A DNA stretch of 64,000 nucleotides. Source: CAYUIG01 sp964444685 (lineage in GTDB: Bacteria; Gemmatimonadota; Gemmatimonadetes; Longimicrobiales; RSA9). Under the pieces are notes generated by a model. The model was not told the origin of the DNA. It saw nothing but the letters and a program-made list of their open reading frames with translations, and searched no databases. Position numbers and translations under genes: made by a program. Below, in pieces: positions 14,827 to 25,088 of the stretch (its first letter is position 1; each line of letters starts with the position of its first letter). Location of the stretch: positions 23,308 through 87,307 of the forward strand of contig CAYUIG010000008.1 in NCBI GenBank assembly GCA_964444685.1, read 5' to 3'.

Positions 14827-15942
14827 ATGGGAAAGCCCGGATACCTGCTGCTCGAGGATGGACGCCGCTTCGACGGCGAGCGCGTAGGCGCGGACACGAT
14901 CGCGCTGGGCGAGGTCGTGTTCAACACGTCGATGACGGGCTATCAGGAAGTGCTGACGGACCCCTCCTATGCCGGTCAGATCGTCGTCATGACCGCGCCG
15001 ATGATCGGCAACTACGGCGTGACGCCCGAGGACGCGGAGTCGTCGCGCGTGCAGGTGGCAGGGTTCGTCGTACGCGAGATGTCGCGCGTCGCGAGCAACT
15101 GGCGCAGCACGGGTCGCCTTGATGAGTATCTCGAGACGAGCGGCGTGGCGGCGCTCGACGAGCTGGACACGCGCGCGCTCGTTCGTCATCTGCGCGAAGC
15201 GGGCGCGATGCGCGCGGCGATCGCACCGGCCGATGCGGACGAGAAGGACGTGCTCGAGCGCATCCGCGCGCACCCACGCATGGAGGGCCTCGACCTGACG
15301 GGTGATGTGTCGACGGACGCGGCGTACGAAACGCTGCCATCGGGCGACGCGAAGTACCACGTCGTGGCGTACGACTTCGGCATCAAGCGTCACTCGCAGA
15401 AGCTGCTGGCACAGCGCGGTTGCCGCGTCACGACGCTGCCGGCACTGACGCGCGCCGGCGAGCTGCTGGAGCGCGAGCCGGACGGCCTGTTCGTGTCGAA
15501 CGGGCCGGGCGACCCGGCGGCCGTCGCGCATGCGCTGGAGGCGATCCGCGCGCTCGCCGAACGCGGCGTGCCGATCTTCGGGATCTGCCTCGGTCACCAG
15601 CTCATAGCCCGCGCGTTCGGCGGCCGCACGTTCAAGCTGCTGTACGGCCACAGGGCGGGGAACCACCCGGTGCGCCGGCTCGAGGACGGCGCGGTCGAGA
15701 TCACGGCGCAGAACCACGGCTTCGCGGTCGAGCGTGGCCCGGGCGACGAGGTGGAGGGGGCGCCCGCGCTGCGCATGACGCACGTGAATCTCAACGACGA
15801 GACGATGGAGGGGCTCGCCCACCGGGAGCTCCCCGTGTTCAGCGTGCAGTATCACCCCGAGGCGGCGCCGGGCCCGCACGATTCGCGGTACCTGTTCGAC
15901 CGCTTCGCCGCCGCCCTCGCGGCGCGGGCAGGCAACTCTTGA
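14827..15942 (+). CDS. carA: Carbamoyl-phosphate synthase, small (glutaminase) subunit
   Basis: Hydrolyses glutamine and channels ammonia to CarB for carbamoyl phosphate, used for pyrimidines and arginine. The 371-residue protein has the N-terminal CarA domain (NTSMTGYQEVLTDPSYAGQ near 33-51) and a class I glutamine amidotransferase domain with nucleophile Cys254 in GICLGHQ and the catalytic His in QYHPEA. It starts at ATG 14827; the TTG at 14815 is an unneeded alternative. carB is not adjacent, so the two subunits are encoded apart. pyrG at the window end shares the glutamine/pyrimidine theme. Confidence 0.95.
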   Translation: MGKPGYLLLEDGRRFDGERVGADTIALGEVVFNTSMTGYQEVLTDPSYAGQIVVMTAPMIGNYGVTPEDAESSRVQVAGFVVREMSRVASNWRSTGRLDEYLETSGVAALDELDTRALVRHLREAGAMRAAIAPADADEKDVLERIRAHPRMEGLDLTGDVSTDAAYETLPSGDAKYHVVAYDFGIKRHSQKLLAQRGCRVTTLPALTRAGELLEREPDGLFVSNGPGDPAAVAHALEAIRALAERGVPIFGICLGHQLIARAFGGRTFKLLYGHRAGNHPVRRLEDGAVEITAQNHGFAVERGPGDEVEGAPALRMTHVNLNDETMEGLAHRELPVFSVQYHPEAAPGPHDSRYLFDRFAAALAARAGNS

Positions 15943-15968
15943 CCCGGCGCCCGGCCGAGGGTTAAGGT
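15939..15968 (+). promoter_or_regulatory. Candidate promoter of sppA
   Basis: -35 TTGACC at 15939-15944 (overlapping the carA stop), 18-nt spacer, -10 TAAGGT at 15963-15968. The leader to 16011 would be about 35 nt. Confidence 0.5.
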
Positions 15969-16010
15969 AGTTGCCCGTAACTATGTGACACGCACAGTCT
16001 TGCGGCGGTG

Positions 16011-16919
16011 ATGCCGGTGGGCGGGCGGCGCATTTGGACAACGATCGCCGTCACCGTCATCACCCTGATGACGGTCGGCGGAATCTTCCTGGCGGTGTGG
16101 ACCGCGGCGGGCGGCCGCGGTTTCTCCATCGGGCCGAGCATTGCGGTCATCGAGGTCGAAGGGCTGATCGCGGACGATCGGGAGCTGCTCGATCAGATCC
16201 GCCGCTTTCGTGACGACCCATCGGTCCGCGGTTTCGTCATCGCGATCAACTCGCCGGGCGGCGTAGTCGGACCCTCGCAGAGCGTGTATCGCGAGTTGCG
16301 GCGACTGCGCGAAGACGATGACCGGCCGGTGATCGCGAGCATCGGGGGCGTCGGCGCATCGGGCGGATACTACGTGGCGCTGGGCGCGGACTCGATCTTC
16401 GCGCTGCCCGGCTCGATCACCGGTTCGATCGGCGTGATCATGCAGTTCCCCGAGGCGAGCGAGCTGATGGATCGCGTCGGGGTGCAGGTCGAGGTGGTGC
16501 AGAGCGCCGAGCACAAGGACGCCGGTTCGCCGTACCGTCCGATGACGGAATCGGATCGTGAGGTGCTCGCGTCGCTCGTGACGGATGTGTACGAGCAGTT
16601 CGTCGAGGCGGTCGCGCAGGAGCGCGGGCTCACGTCGGAAGCGGTGCGGGAAGTGGCGGACGGGCGGATCCTGACGGGGCGCCAGGCGCTGGCGAGCGGG
16701 CTGATCGACAGGATCGGCAATGCGACGGACGCGCTCGCAGCAGCGGGCCGCATGGCCGGGCTGGGCGAGGAGCCGCGCGTGGTGCGGCCGCCGGAGGAGC
16801 GGCCCACGATGCTGGATCTCCTGCTCAATGGCGGACTGAGCGCAGCGGTGAAGCGCGCGCTGTCCGTCGAGATGGGCGGACTGCCGCGCCTCGAGTACGT
16901 GGTGCCCTGGATGCGATGA
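16011..16919 (+). CDS. sppA: Signal peptide peptidase SppA (short form)
   Basis: Inner-membrane serine protease that degrades cleaved signal peptides and other membrane peptides. The 302-residue protein has an N-terminal membrane anchor (about residues 9-31) and one S49 peptidase domain. The Ser nucleophile is Ser117 in GVGASGGYY and the general base Lys169 in EHKDAGSP, followed by the conserved GRILTGRQAL near residue 220. This is the single-domain, about 36 kDa form, not the double-domain E. coli type. A GTG at 16008 directly before the ATG is an equal alternative. The HU-like gene follows 56 nt downstream. Confidence 0.9.
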   Translation: MPVGGRRIWTTIAVTVITLMTVGGIFLAVWTAAGGRGFSIGPSIAVIEVEGLIADDRELLDQIRRFRDDPSVRGFVIAINSPGGVVGPSQSVYRELRRLREDDDRPVIASIGGVGASGGYYVALGADSIFALPGSITGSIGVIMQFPEASELMDRVGVQVEVVQSAEHKDAGSPYRPMTESDREVLASLVTDVYEQFVEAVAQERGLTSEAVREVADGRILTGRQALASGLIDRIGNATDALAAAGRMAGLGEEPRVVRPPEERPTMLDLLLNGGLSAAVKRALSVEMGGLPRLEYVVPWMR

Positions 16920-16975
16920 CGATTCGCCGGAAGGCAGCCGGCGCCGAAATTCCGCAACTCTCAGTGGGAGGAATC

Positions 16976-17275
16976 ATGACGAAAGCCGATCTCGTGGAGC
17001 AGGTGGCCGAAGCGATCGGGCCGGGGATCACGAAGAAGGACTGCGCCCTCGTGGTCGACGGGCTGCTGAACGCGATCAAGAACGCGATGGCCGACCACGA
17101 GCACATCGAGATCCGCGGCTTCGGCACGTTCAAGGTCCGCAAGCGGCGCTCCCGGATGGCGCGCAATCCGCGCACGGGCGACCCGGTCGAGGTGCCCTCG
17201 CGCGCGGTGCCCGTGTTCAAGCCGTCGAAGGACCTGCGGCTGCAGGTCGCCGACGGCGTGCACGTCCCGGTCTGA
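16976..17275 (+). CDS. HU/IHF family DNA-binding protein
   Basis: A nucleoid-associated, DNA-bending protein that acts as a dimer. The 99-residue product starts at ATG 16976 after GGGAGG and shows the MTKADLVEQVAE N-terminal helix, the GFGTFKVRKRRSRMARNPRTG signature leading into the DNA-contacting beta arms (RNP around residue 61), and VPVFKPSKDLR at the C-terminal end. The ARNPRTGDPVEVP arm with FKPSK resembles IHF subunits or generic HU; which one cannot be decided. It may be read from the sppA promoter or a promoter within sppA that I could not place. Confidence 0.92.
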   Translation: MTKADLVEQVAEAIGPGITKKDCALVVDGLLNAIKNAMADHEHIEIRGFGTFKVRKRRSRMARNPRTGDPVEVPSRAVPVFKPSKDLRLQVADGVHVPV

Positions 17276-17280
17276 TTCCT

Positions 17281-17331
17281 CACGGCGGCGGCGCCCGGCC
17301 CCGCGCACGCGCGCGGGGCGGGGCCGCCGTG
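17281..17331 (+). terminator. Very GC-rich hairpin after the HU-like gene
   Basis: The outer arms CACGGCGGC (17281-17289) and GCCGCCGTG (17323-17331) enclose an inner perfect CCCCGCGC/GCGCGGGG stem (17299-17318) with loop ACGC. No T-tract follows (CCTCATCTC), so it is a probable but unproven terminator. Confidence 0.55.
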
Positions 17332-17370
17332 CCTCATCTCACCTAACGCGGCCCGCGCTCGCGGCGTCTG

Positions 17371-17946
17371 ATGTCCGTGAGCATGCTGCGGCTGGAACCG
17401 AAAGCCGCCGCGCCGGGCGACGACGCTGACCTCATCGAACGCGCGCGCGCCGGCGATCGCGAGGCGCAGGAGCACCTCGTGCGGCGCCATCTCGCGGACG
17501 TGTACGACGTCGCGTACCGCGTACTCGGCGACCGCGACCTCGCCCAGGATGCGGCACAGGACGCGCTCGTAAACGCGCTCCGCGCCCTTCACAAGTTCCG
17601 GGGCGACAGCTCGTTCCGCACGTGGCTGCTGCGCATCACGACCAACGCCGCGCGCTCGGCGGGGCGACGGCAGGGCCGACGGCGCGAGGTCGCATTGACG
17701 GTCGTCGAGAACACGGCCGGCGCGGAGGACGAGGATGCGGCCGCGCGCGCGGCGACACGTGACGAAGCGGACCGCATCCACGCGCTGCTGGAGAAGCTGC
17801 CGACGAAGCAGCGGCTGGCCGTGTCGCTCCGCATTCACCAGGGGCTGAGCTACGCGGAAATCGGCAAGGTGATCGACTGCTCCGAAGGTGCGGCGCGCGT
17901 GAACTACCACCTGGGCATCAGGAAACTCAGGGAGCTGGTGCCATGA
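17371..17946 (+). CDS. RNA polymerase sigma factor, ECF (sigma-70 family group 4)
   Basis: Directs RNA polymerase to a small regulon when released by its anti-sigma factor. The 191-residue protein has sigma region 2 (about residues 40-100: HLADVYDVAYRVLGDRDLAQD, then LRALHKFRGDSSFRTWLLRI), an acidic linker (115-130), and region 4 with a helix-turn-helix (about 132-185, LPTKQRLAVSLR, LSYAEIGKVIDCSEGAARV). Region 3 is absent, as in ECF factors. It overlaps the downstream anti-sigma gene by ATGA (17943-17946), the classical arrangement. Confidence 0.9.
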   Translation: MSVSMLRLEPKAAAPGDDADLIERARAGDREAQEHLVRRHLADVYDVAYRVLGDRDLAQDAAQDALVNALRALHKFRGDSSFRTWLLRITTNAARSAGRRQGRRREVALTVVENTAGAEDEDAAARAATRDEADRIHALLEKLPTKQRLAVSLRIHQGLSYAEIGKVIDCSEGAARVNYHLGIRKLRELVP

Positions 17947-18383
17947 GCGAATGTGAACGGATCCGGGACCTGATTCCCGACCGCGTGGCCGGACGGCTGG
18001 ATGCCGTGCGTTCCGCGCAGGTCGATGCGCACATCGCCGCGTGCGCCGAGTGCGCGGCGGAGTACGCGCTCGTGATGACCATGCGACGTCATCCGGTCCA
18101 CCCGCCGGCGCAACTCGAGGCGCGCGTCCTGTCCGCGCTCGCGACGCCGATCCATCGGCGGCCGTGGTCGATGGCGATTGCGGCGGGGCTCACCATGGCG
18201 ATCGGCGCTGCTGTGATTCTCGAGCGCACGGGCCGTGCGCCGGCACCCGTACCCGAAGAGCAGACGGCGGGGCCCGTGCTCATCTGGCCGGCGACGGAAG
18301 AGCCGCTGATGCACGGCGCGCCGTCGCTGAGCGAACTGTCCGTGGAAGAGTTGGAAGCTCTGCTGGAGGAGCTGGACTCATGA
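17943..18383 (+). CDS. Zinc-finger (zf-HC2) anti-sigma factor, membrane anchored
   Basis: Probably holds the upstream ECF sigma factor inactive. The 146-residue protein has an N-terminal ZAS-type motif with the HIAACAEC pattern (Hx3Cx2C, about residues 31-38), then one predicted membrane helix near residues 78-95 (SMAIAAGLTMAIGAAVIL) and a C-terminal periplasmic tail ending in an acidic LSVEELEALLEELDS helix. It starts in the sigma-factor stop codon and its own stop overlaps the next gene, so all three are coupled. Confidence 0.82.
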   Translation: MSECERIRDLIPDRVAGRLDAVRSAQVDAHIAACAECAAEYALVMTMRRHPVHPPAQLEARVLSALATPIHRRPWSMAIAAGLTMAIGAAVILERTGRAPAPVPEEQTAGPVLIWPATEEPLMHGAPSLSELSVEELEALLEELDS

Positions 18384-18871
18384 GAAGGATCCTGGTTGTT
18401 CTGGGTATGCTGCTGCTCGTGCCGATCGGCGCGCATGCGCAGCAGCAGCGGCAGTCGAACATGGCGCGGCCGGCGGAGCGCGAGCGGCTGGAACGCGAGA
18501 TCGTGCAGCGCTTCGTGCAGCAGGTGTCCACCGCGCTGAATCTCGATGACGCGCGACGCAGCCGACTGGAGACGCTGCTGAACGATGGGAATGCGCGCCG
18601 CCGTGGCCTCGCACGCGAGGCGATGCAGCTGCGACAGCGGCTGCAGGCGGCCGTGCGCGATTCGTCGACCGCTGAAGCGGAGTACGAACGCATTCTCTCG
18701 GGCATGTCGGCGATCCGCGATCAGGAGCACGCGAACTGGCGCGAGGAGCAGGCGGCACTCGATGCGCTGCTTTCGCCGCGCGAGCGCGCGCAGTTCACGA
18801 TGCACTGGCTGCGGTTCCAGCAGCGGATCCGCGAGCTGATCGCACGGCGCCCGGGCGCGCCGCCCAGGTAG
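18380..18871 (+). CDS. Secreted Spy/CpxP-like helical protein, third gene of the sigma/anti-sigma operon
   Basis: A 163-residue protein with a clear N-terminal signal peptide (MRRILVVLGMLLLVPIGAHA, cleavage after about residue 20) and a wholly helical, Arg/Glu/Gln-rich mature part. The pattern of long amphipathic helices with repeated ARR-L and LSPRERAQF resembles the periplasmic LTXXQ/Spy-CpxP chaperone or sensor group. This is inference from composition, not a firm family assignment. Operon position after an ECF sigma factor and its membrane anti-sigma suggests an envelope-stress sensor or effector. ATG 18380 overlaps the anti-sigma stop. Confidence 0.68.
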   Translation: MRRILVVLGMLLLVPIGAHAQQQRQSNMARPAERERLEREIVQRFVQQVSTALNLDDARRSRLETLLNDGNARRRGLAREAMQLRQRLQAAVRDSSTAEAEYERILSGMSAIRDQEHANWREEQAALDALLSPRERAQFTMHWLRFQQRIRELIARRPGAPPR

Positions 18872-18922
18872 TTCGGGAACTCCACACGAGCCGCGGCGTT
18901 TCAGGGGAGAGGTCGCGGCACG

Positions 18923-18951
18923 TTGCCCCGGCCGTTCCCCGCGGCTAGCAT
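18923..18951 (+). promoter_or_regulatory. Candidate promoter of moaD-moaE-moaA, leaderless
   Basis: -35 TTGCCC at 18923-18928, 17-nt spacer, -10 TAGCAT at 18946-18951. The moaD ATG lies only 5 nt after the -10, so transcription would start at or very near the start codon. No Shine-Dalgarno is present. Confidence 0.5.
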
Positions 18952-18956
18952 GGGGC

Positions 18957-19202
18957 ATGCGCGTTCGACTCCTCTTCTTCGCCCTCTATCGCGACCTCGC
19001 CGGCCGCGACGAGCTGGACATCGAGCTCCGCCCCGGCGCTTCCGCTGCGGATGCGGTTGCGGCGGCGCGCGGTTTCGGCGGCGGGTTCGCGCGCATTCCC
19101 GCACGGCCGGTCGTGGCGGTGAACCGCGAGTACGCCGGCCTCGACCAGACGCTCTCCGACGGCGACGAGCTGGCACTGCTGCCGCCCGTGGCTGGAGGCT
19201 GA
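18957..19202 (+). CDS. moaD: Molybdopterin synthase sulphur-carrier subunit MoaD
   Basis: Ubiquitin-fold carrier whose C-terminal glycine is thiocarboxylated and supplies sulphur to precursor Z. The 81-residue protein ends in the obligatory Gly-Gly (PPVAGG) and has the beta-grasp pattern VRLLFFALYRDLAG and LSDGDELALLPP. It starts at ATG 18957, probably leaderless. It lies one base from moaE, its catalytic partner. Confidence 0.92.
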   Translation: MRVRLLFFALYRDLAGRDELDIELRPGASAADAVAAARGFGGGFARIPARPVVAVNREYAGLDQTLSDGDELALLPPVAGG

Positions 19203-19203
19203 C

Positions 19204-19647
19204 GTGGCGCTGCGCATCACCGCCGACCCGATCGACGCTGCCGCACTGCTCGCGGAGGTGGGCTCGCCCGCGGATGGCGCGGTGCTGCTCTTCCTCGGCA
19301 CGGTGCGCGACCACAACGAGGGGCGACGCGTGCGTGGCATGCGCTACGACGCGTACGCTGCCATGGCGGTGTCGGTGCTGGAGGAGATCGTTTCCGAGGC
19401 GCGGTCGCGCTGGCCTGATGCGTCGATTGCCGCCGTGCATCGCACCGGTGAACTCGCGCTCGGCGAGGCGAGTGTGGGCGTGGCCGTGTCGACGCCGCAT
19501 CGCGCGGAAGCGTTCGGCTGCGGGCGGCACGTTCTCGAAGAGATCAAGCACCGGCTCCCGGTGTGGAAGCTCGAGCGCTACGCGGATGGCGACGAGGCGT
19601 GGCTGGATGGCGTCGCGCCACCGGTGCCGGAGCGCGCCCATGAGTGA
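19204..19647 (+). CDS. moaE: Molybdopterin synthase catalytic subunit MoaE
   Basis: Binds MoaD and converts precursor Z (cPMP) to molybdopterin. The 147-residue protein has FLGTVRDHNEGR near residue 32, the HRTGELALGEASV motif, and the catalytic lysine segment LPVWKLE near residue 120. It starts at GTG 19204 immediately after moaD. The moaA gene overlaps its end. Confidence 0.94.
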   Translation: MALRITADPIDAAALLAEVGSPADGAVLLFLGTVRDHNEGRRVRGMRYDAYAAMAVSVLEEIVSEARSRWPDASIAAVHRTGELALGEASVGVAVSTPHRAEAFGCGRHVLEEIKHRLPVWKLERYADGDEAWLDGVAPPVPERAHE

Positions 19648-20689
19648 TCTGCTCGCCCGTGCGGAGGCGGAGCGGCGCACGCTCGAGGCGAAGCGCAGTT
19701 CCGAAGGAATGCGCGACGGCTTCGGCAGGCGCATCGAGTACCTGCGCATCTCCGTAACGGACAAGTGCAACCTCCGCTGCGTGTACTGCATGCCGCCGGA
19801 GGGTCTGCCGTGGTTGAAGCGCGACGAGCTGCTCTCCTACGAGGAGATCGCGGCGGTTGTGCGCGTCATGGCCGGCATGGGGCTGCGCCGTCTGCGCATC
19901 ACCGGCGGCGAACCCCTGGTCCGCCGCGACCTCGCCGATCTCGTGGCGATGCTGACCGCGATTCCGGGCATCGAGGACATCGCGCTCTCCACGAATGCGG
20001 TGCTGCTGGATGAACACGCGGAGGCACTGCGGAAGAGCGGCGTGAGCCGCGTCAATGTGTCGCTCGATTCGCTGAAGCCGGAACGCATCGACGCGCTCGC
20101 CCGGCGCGACGGCTCTCACGAAGGCATCCTGCGCGGGCTCGCCGCGGCGGAGCGCGTCGGGTTCGATCCCATCAAGGTCAACACGGTCGTACTGCGCGGC
20201 CGCAACGACGACGAACTCGAGGACTTCGCGCGCATCACGATCGAGCGGCCGTGGCACGTGCGCTTCATCGAAGTGATGCCGGTGGGCGAGAACCTCGGGA
20301 TCTCCGCGGAGGAGTATGTTCCTGCGATGGAGATGCTCGAGCGGGTGCGCGGCATCGGCGAGATCGAGCCGGTGCCCGGTCCACCCGGCAACGGCCCCGC
20401 GACGTACTTCCGCTTCCCGGGCGCGTGCGGGACCGTCGGTGTGATCACGCCGATGAGCCACAACTACTGCGAGCGCTGCAATCGCATGCGGCTGACCGCG
20501 GACGGGCGGCTGCGCCCGTGCCTGTTCGGGAACATCGAGACGCCGCTGCGCGAGGCGCTGCGCGCGGGCGAGCCGATCGAGCCGCTGGTGCGCCGGACGC
20601 TCGAGATCAAGCCCGAGCGGCACTGGCTCGTCCAGGGAAGCGCCGCCGGCTCCGGCGGCCTCCGCGCCCTTTCGCAGGTCGGCGGCTGA
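19640..20689 (+). CDS. moaA: GTP 3',8-cyclase MoaA
   Basis: Radical SAM enzyme that, with MoaC, turns GTP into cPMP, the first step of molybdopterin synthesis. The 349-residue protein carries the radical-SAM cluster cysteines Cys43, Cys47 and Cys50 (CNLRCVYC), the SAM-binding GGEPLVRRDL, and the C-terminal second cluster motif CERCNRMRLTADGRLRPC. It ends in the family's Gly-Gly tail, which is needed for activity. It starts at ATG 19640 within the moaE end. moaC is not in the window. Confidence 0.95.
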   Translation: MSDLLARAEAERRTLEAKRSSEGMRDGFGRRIEYLRISVTDKCNLRCVYCMPPEGLPWLKRDELLSYEEIAAVVRVMAGMGLRRLRITGGEPLVRRDLADLVAMLTAIPGIEDIALSTNAVLLDEHAEALRKSGVSRVNVSLDSLKPERIDALARRDGSHEGILRGLAAAERVGFDPIKVNTVVLRGRNDDELEDFARITIERPWHVRFIEVMPVGENLGISAEEYVPAMEMLERVRGIGEIEPVPGPPGNGPATYFRFPGACGTVGVITPMSHNYCERCNRMRLTADGRLRPCLFGNIETPLREALRAGEPIEPLVRRTLEIKPERHWLVQGSAAGSGGLRALSQVGG

Positions 20690-20695
20690 CTTCGT

Positions 20696-20725
20696 TTGAC
20701 ACCCCGCCGCACGGCGGCCTACCTT
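20696..20725 (+). promoter_or_regulatory. Candidate promoter of the mdh-sdhCAB operon
   Basis: -35 TTGACA at 20696-20701, 18-nt spacer, -10 TACCTT at 20720-20725. The leader to ATG 20766 is about 35 nt. Confidence 0.6.
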
Positions 20726-20765
20726 CACCCGGCTTCACCGGGAATCCACAGCGAACGAGCAGGAC

Positions 20766-21692
20766 ATGGTCGAACGGATAACGGTCGTGGGCGCCGGGAA
20801 TGTCGGCGCAACCGCGGCGCAGGGCCTGGCGCGCCGCGAGCTGGCACGCCAGGTCGTGATGATCGATATCATGGAGGGCGTCCCGCAGGGGAAGGGACTC
20901 GATCAGTGGGAGTCGGCGCCGATCGAGGGCTGGGACACCCGCGTCATCGGTACCAACGATTACGCCGACACCGCCGGCTCCGACGTGGTTGTGGTGACCG
21001 CGGGCATCGCGCGCAAGCCGGGCATGAGCCGCGAGGACCTGCTGCGGACGAACGCGGGCATCGTGCGCGACGTGTCGCAGAAGATCAGGGAAACCTCGCC
21101 GAACGCCATCGTCATCATGGTGTCGAACCCGCTCGACGTGATGGCGTACGTGTGCATGCAGACGACCGGCTTCCCGCGCGAGCGCGTGATCGGCATGGCG
21201 GGTGTGCTCGACACCGCGCGCTACCGCTCGTTCATCGCGATGGAGCTGGACGTGAGCGTCGAGGACATCCAGGCGCTCGTGCTGGGCGGCCACGGCGACA
21301 CCATGGTGCCGCTCGCGTCCTACACGACCGTGAGCGGGATCCCGCTGGCGCAGCTCCTGCCGCAGGAACGCATCGAGCCGCTCGTCGACCGCGCGCGCAC
21401 CGGCGGGGCGGAGATCGTGAAGCTGCTGGGCACGGGCAGCGCGTACTACGCGCCCGGCGCGGCCGTCGTGCAGATGGCGGAAGCGATCGTGCGCGACAAG
21501 AAGCGGATCCTGCCGTGCTCCGCGTGGCTCACCGGGGAGTACGGTCTCGACGGTCTGTTCCTCGGCGTGCCCTGCAAGCTGGGGCGCGCCGGGCTCGAGG
21601 GGATCCTGGAGGTCGAGCTCACGGACGAGGAGCGTGCCGCGTTGAACCGCTCGGCGGACGCCGTGCGCGAGACCATGGCGCTGCTCGGGTAG
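20766..21692 (+). CDS. mdh: Malate dehydrogenase (LDH-like type)
   Basis: Oxidises malate to oxaloacetate with NAD+ in the TCA cycle. The 308-residue protein has the Rossmann motif GAGNVGATAAQGL at residues 8-20, the acidic NAD-selecting residue in MIDIMEG, the mobile-loop arginines in IARKPGMSRED, the SNPLDVM segment and the catalytic His in GGHGDTMVPL. It belongs to the tetrameric LDH-like malate dehydrogenase group. It is the first gene of an operon with succinate dehydrogenase, which feeds the preceding TCA step. Confidence 0.93.
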   Translation: MVERITVVGAGNVGATAAQGLARRELARQVVMIDIMEGVPQGKGLDQWESAPIEGWDTRVIGTNDYADTAGSDVVVVTAGIARKPGMSREDLLRTNAGIVRDVSQKIRETSPNAIVIMVSNPLDVMAYVCMQTTGFPRERVIGMAGVLDTARYRSFIAMELDVSVEDIQALVLGGHGDTMVPLASYTTVSGIPLAQLLPQERIEPLVDRARTGGAEIVKLLGTGSAYYAPGAAVVQMAEAIVRDKKRILPCSAWLTGEYGLDGLFLGVPCKLGRAGLEGILEVELTDEERAALNRSADAVRETMALLG

Positions 21693-21697
21693 CGCCC

Positions 21698-22375
21698 ATG
21701 CGCAGGGCGCTCTCGATCTGGGACTCGACGGTCGGCAAGAAGATCGCCATGGCCGTGACGGGCATCATCCTGATCGGCTTCATAGTCGTGCACATGCTCG
21801 GCAACCTGAAGGTCTTCCAGGGGCCGGAGGCGTTCAATCACTACGCAGAAGGATTGCGCGAGTTGGGCGCCCCCTTCTTCGGCCGGAGCCAGCTCCTCTG
21901 GCTCCTGCGCATTGGCCTGATCGTTTCCGTCATCATCCACATCGTCGCGGCCACGCAGCTCACACTGCGTGCGCGTGCGGCGCGCCGGCAGGGATACAGG
22001 AAGTTCGATTCGCTGGCGTTCTCGTACGCTTCGCGCACGATGGTGTGGGGCGGTGTCATCATCCTGCTGTTCGTCGTGTACCACCTGATGCACATGACGT
22101 TCGGCAACGTGCACCCCGACTTCATCCCCGGCGACGCGTATCACAACTTCGTGGTGGGATTCCGGAGCGTGCCGGTGTCGCTCGCGTACATCGCCGCGAT
22201 GATCCCGCTCGGGTTCCACCTGTATCACGGCTTCTGGAGCATGCTGCAGACGCTCGGTGCGAACAGCCCGCGGTACAATCGCTACCGCCGGCCGATCGCA
22301 ATGGTGCTCGCGATCGCGGTAATCGCGGCGAATCTGTCCTTCCCGATCGCCGTGCTGGCCGGCTGGGTGGGGTGA
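21698..22375 (+). CDS. sdhC: Succinate dehydrogenase cytochrome b558 subunit
   Basis: Single membrane-anchor subunit of a SdhCAB-type complex II that binds haem and passes electrons to the quinone pool. The 225-residue protein has five predicted membrane helices and histidines on them (FIVVHMLGN, SVIIHIVAAT, VYHLMHMTFGN, GFHLYHGFWS) suitable as haem axial ligands. The single larger anchor, with no SdhD, is the B-type arrangement common in menaquinone users. Start ATG 21698 is 5 nt after mdh. Confidence 0.9.
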   Translation: MRRALSIWDSTVGKKIAMAVTGIILIGFIVVHMLGNLKVFQGPEAFNHYAEGLRELGAPFFGRSQLLWLLRIGLIVSVIIHIVAATQLTLRARAARRQGYRKFDSLAFSYASRTMVWGGVIILLFVVYHLMHMTFGNVHPDFIPGDAYHNFVVGFRSVPVSLAYIAAMIPLGFHLYHGFWSMLQTLGANSPRYNRYRRPIAMVLAIAVIAANLSFPIAVLAGWVG

Positions 22376-22379
22376 TGTG

Positions 22380-24289
<1,910 letters not shown>

Positions 24290-24293
<4 letters not shown>

Positions 24294-25036
24294 GGCTGAC
24301 ACTGCACGTCTGGCGGCAGCCCGGACCACAGGCCGACGGACGCTTCGAGACCTACAGCGTCGACGACATCTCCGAGCACATGTCCTTCTTGGAGATGCTC
24401 GACGTCGTCAACGAGAAGCTGACCGCGGAGGGGAAGGACCCGATCGCCTTCGATCACGACTGCCGCGAGGGCATCTGCGGCTCGTGCGGCTTCATGATCA
24501 ACGGCGAGCCCCACGGCCCGCTCCCCGAGACCACCGTCTGCCAGCTCCACATGCGGCACTACAAGGACGGCGACGAGGTCTGGATCGAGCCGTGGCGCGC
24601 GACCGCCTTTCCGGTCATCCGCGACCTCGTCGTAGACCGCACGGCATTGGACAGGATCATCCAGGCGGGCGGCTACATCTCCGTGCGGACCGGCAGCGCC
24701 CCCGAAGCAAACTCCATCCCCGTTCCCAAGCGGAACGCCGACCTGGCCATGGACGCCGCCGAGTGCATCGCCTGCGGCGCGTGCGTGGCCGCGTGCCCCA
24801 ATGCATCCGCAATGCTGTTCACCGGCGCCAAGGTCACGCATCTGGGCGTGCTTCCGCAGGGACAGCCCGAGCGCTTCTTGCGCGTCGCCGAGATGGTCCG
24901 CGTCCACGATGACGAGGGCTTCGGTCACTGCACCAACCACGGCGCCTGTCAGAACGCCTGCCCCAAGGGCATCAGCGTCGACACCATCGCGGGGCTGAAT
25001 TCGGATCTGCGGAAGGCGAAGCTGCGGAACGTCTGA
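24290..25036 (+). CDS. sdhB: Succinate dehydrogenase iron-sulphur subunit
   Basis: Carries electrons from FAD to the membrane subunit. The 248-residue protein contains the [2Fe-2S] motif CREGICGSCG (about residues 58-67) with a distant fourth Cys, the [4Fe-4S] motif CIACGACVAACP and the last cluster motif CTNHGACQNACPKG. It begins at GTG 24290 inside the sdhA stop. A heptamer repeat array and a hairpin terminator follow, ending the operon. Confidence 0.95.
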
Positions 25037-25042
25037 CTTCTC

Positions 25043-25075
25043 GAGTCGGGAGTCGGGAGTCGCGAGTCGGGAGTC
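25043..25075 (+). repeat. Heptanucleotide array GAGTCGG, five units
   Basis: GAGTC recurs at 25043, 25050, 25057, 25064 and 25071, exactly every 7 nt, directly after the sdhB stop. The inverse array GACTC x5 at 25767-25799 lies at the other end of the repeat island. Confidence 0.88.
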
Positions 25076-25088
25076 GGGTTTACGGAAT

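Noticed and set aside
13403..14887. A 494-codon + strand frame crossing lipB, the candidate RNA, rnhA and carA
   Set aside because: It overlaps three real genes in other frames, runs through a promoter, a terminator and heptamer repeats, and its translation shows no domain.
20607..21293. Minus-strand frame opposite moaA/mdh
   Set aside because: Antisense His/Arg/Asp-rich shadow of mdh with no start signals; typical of many such frames in this window.
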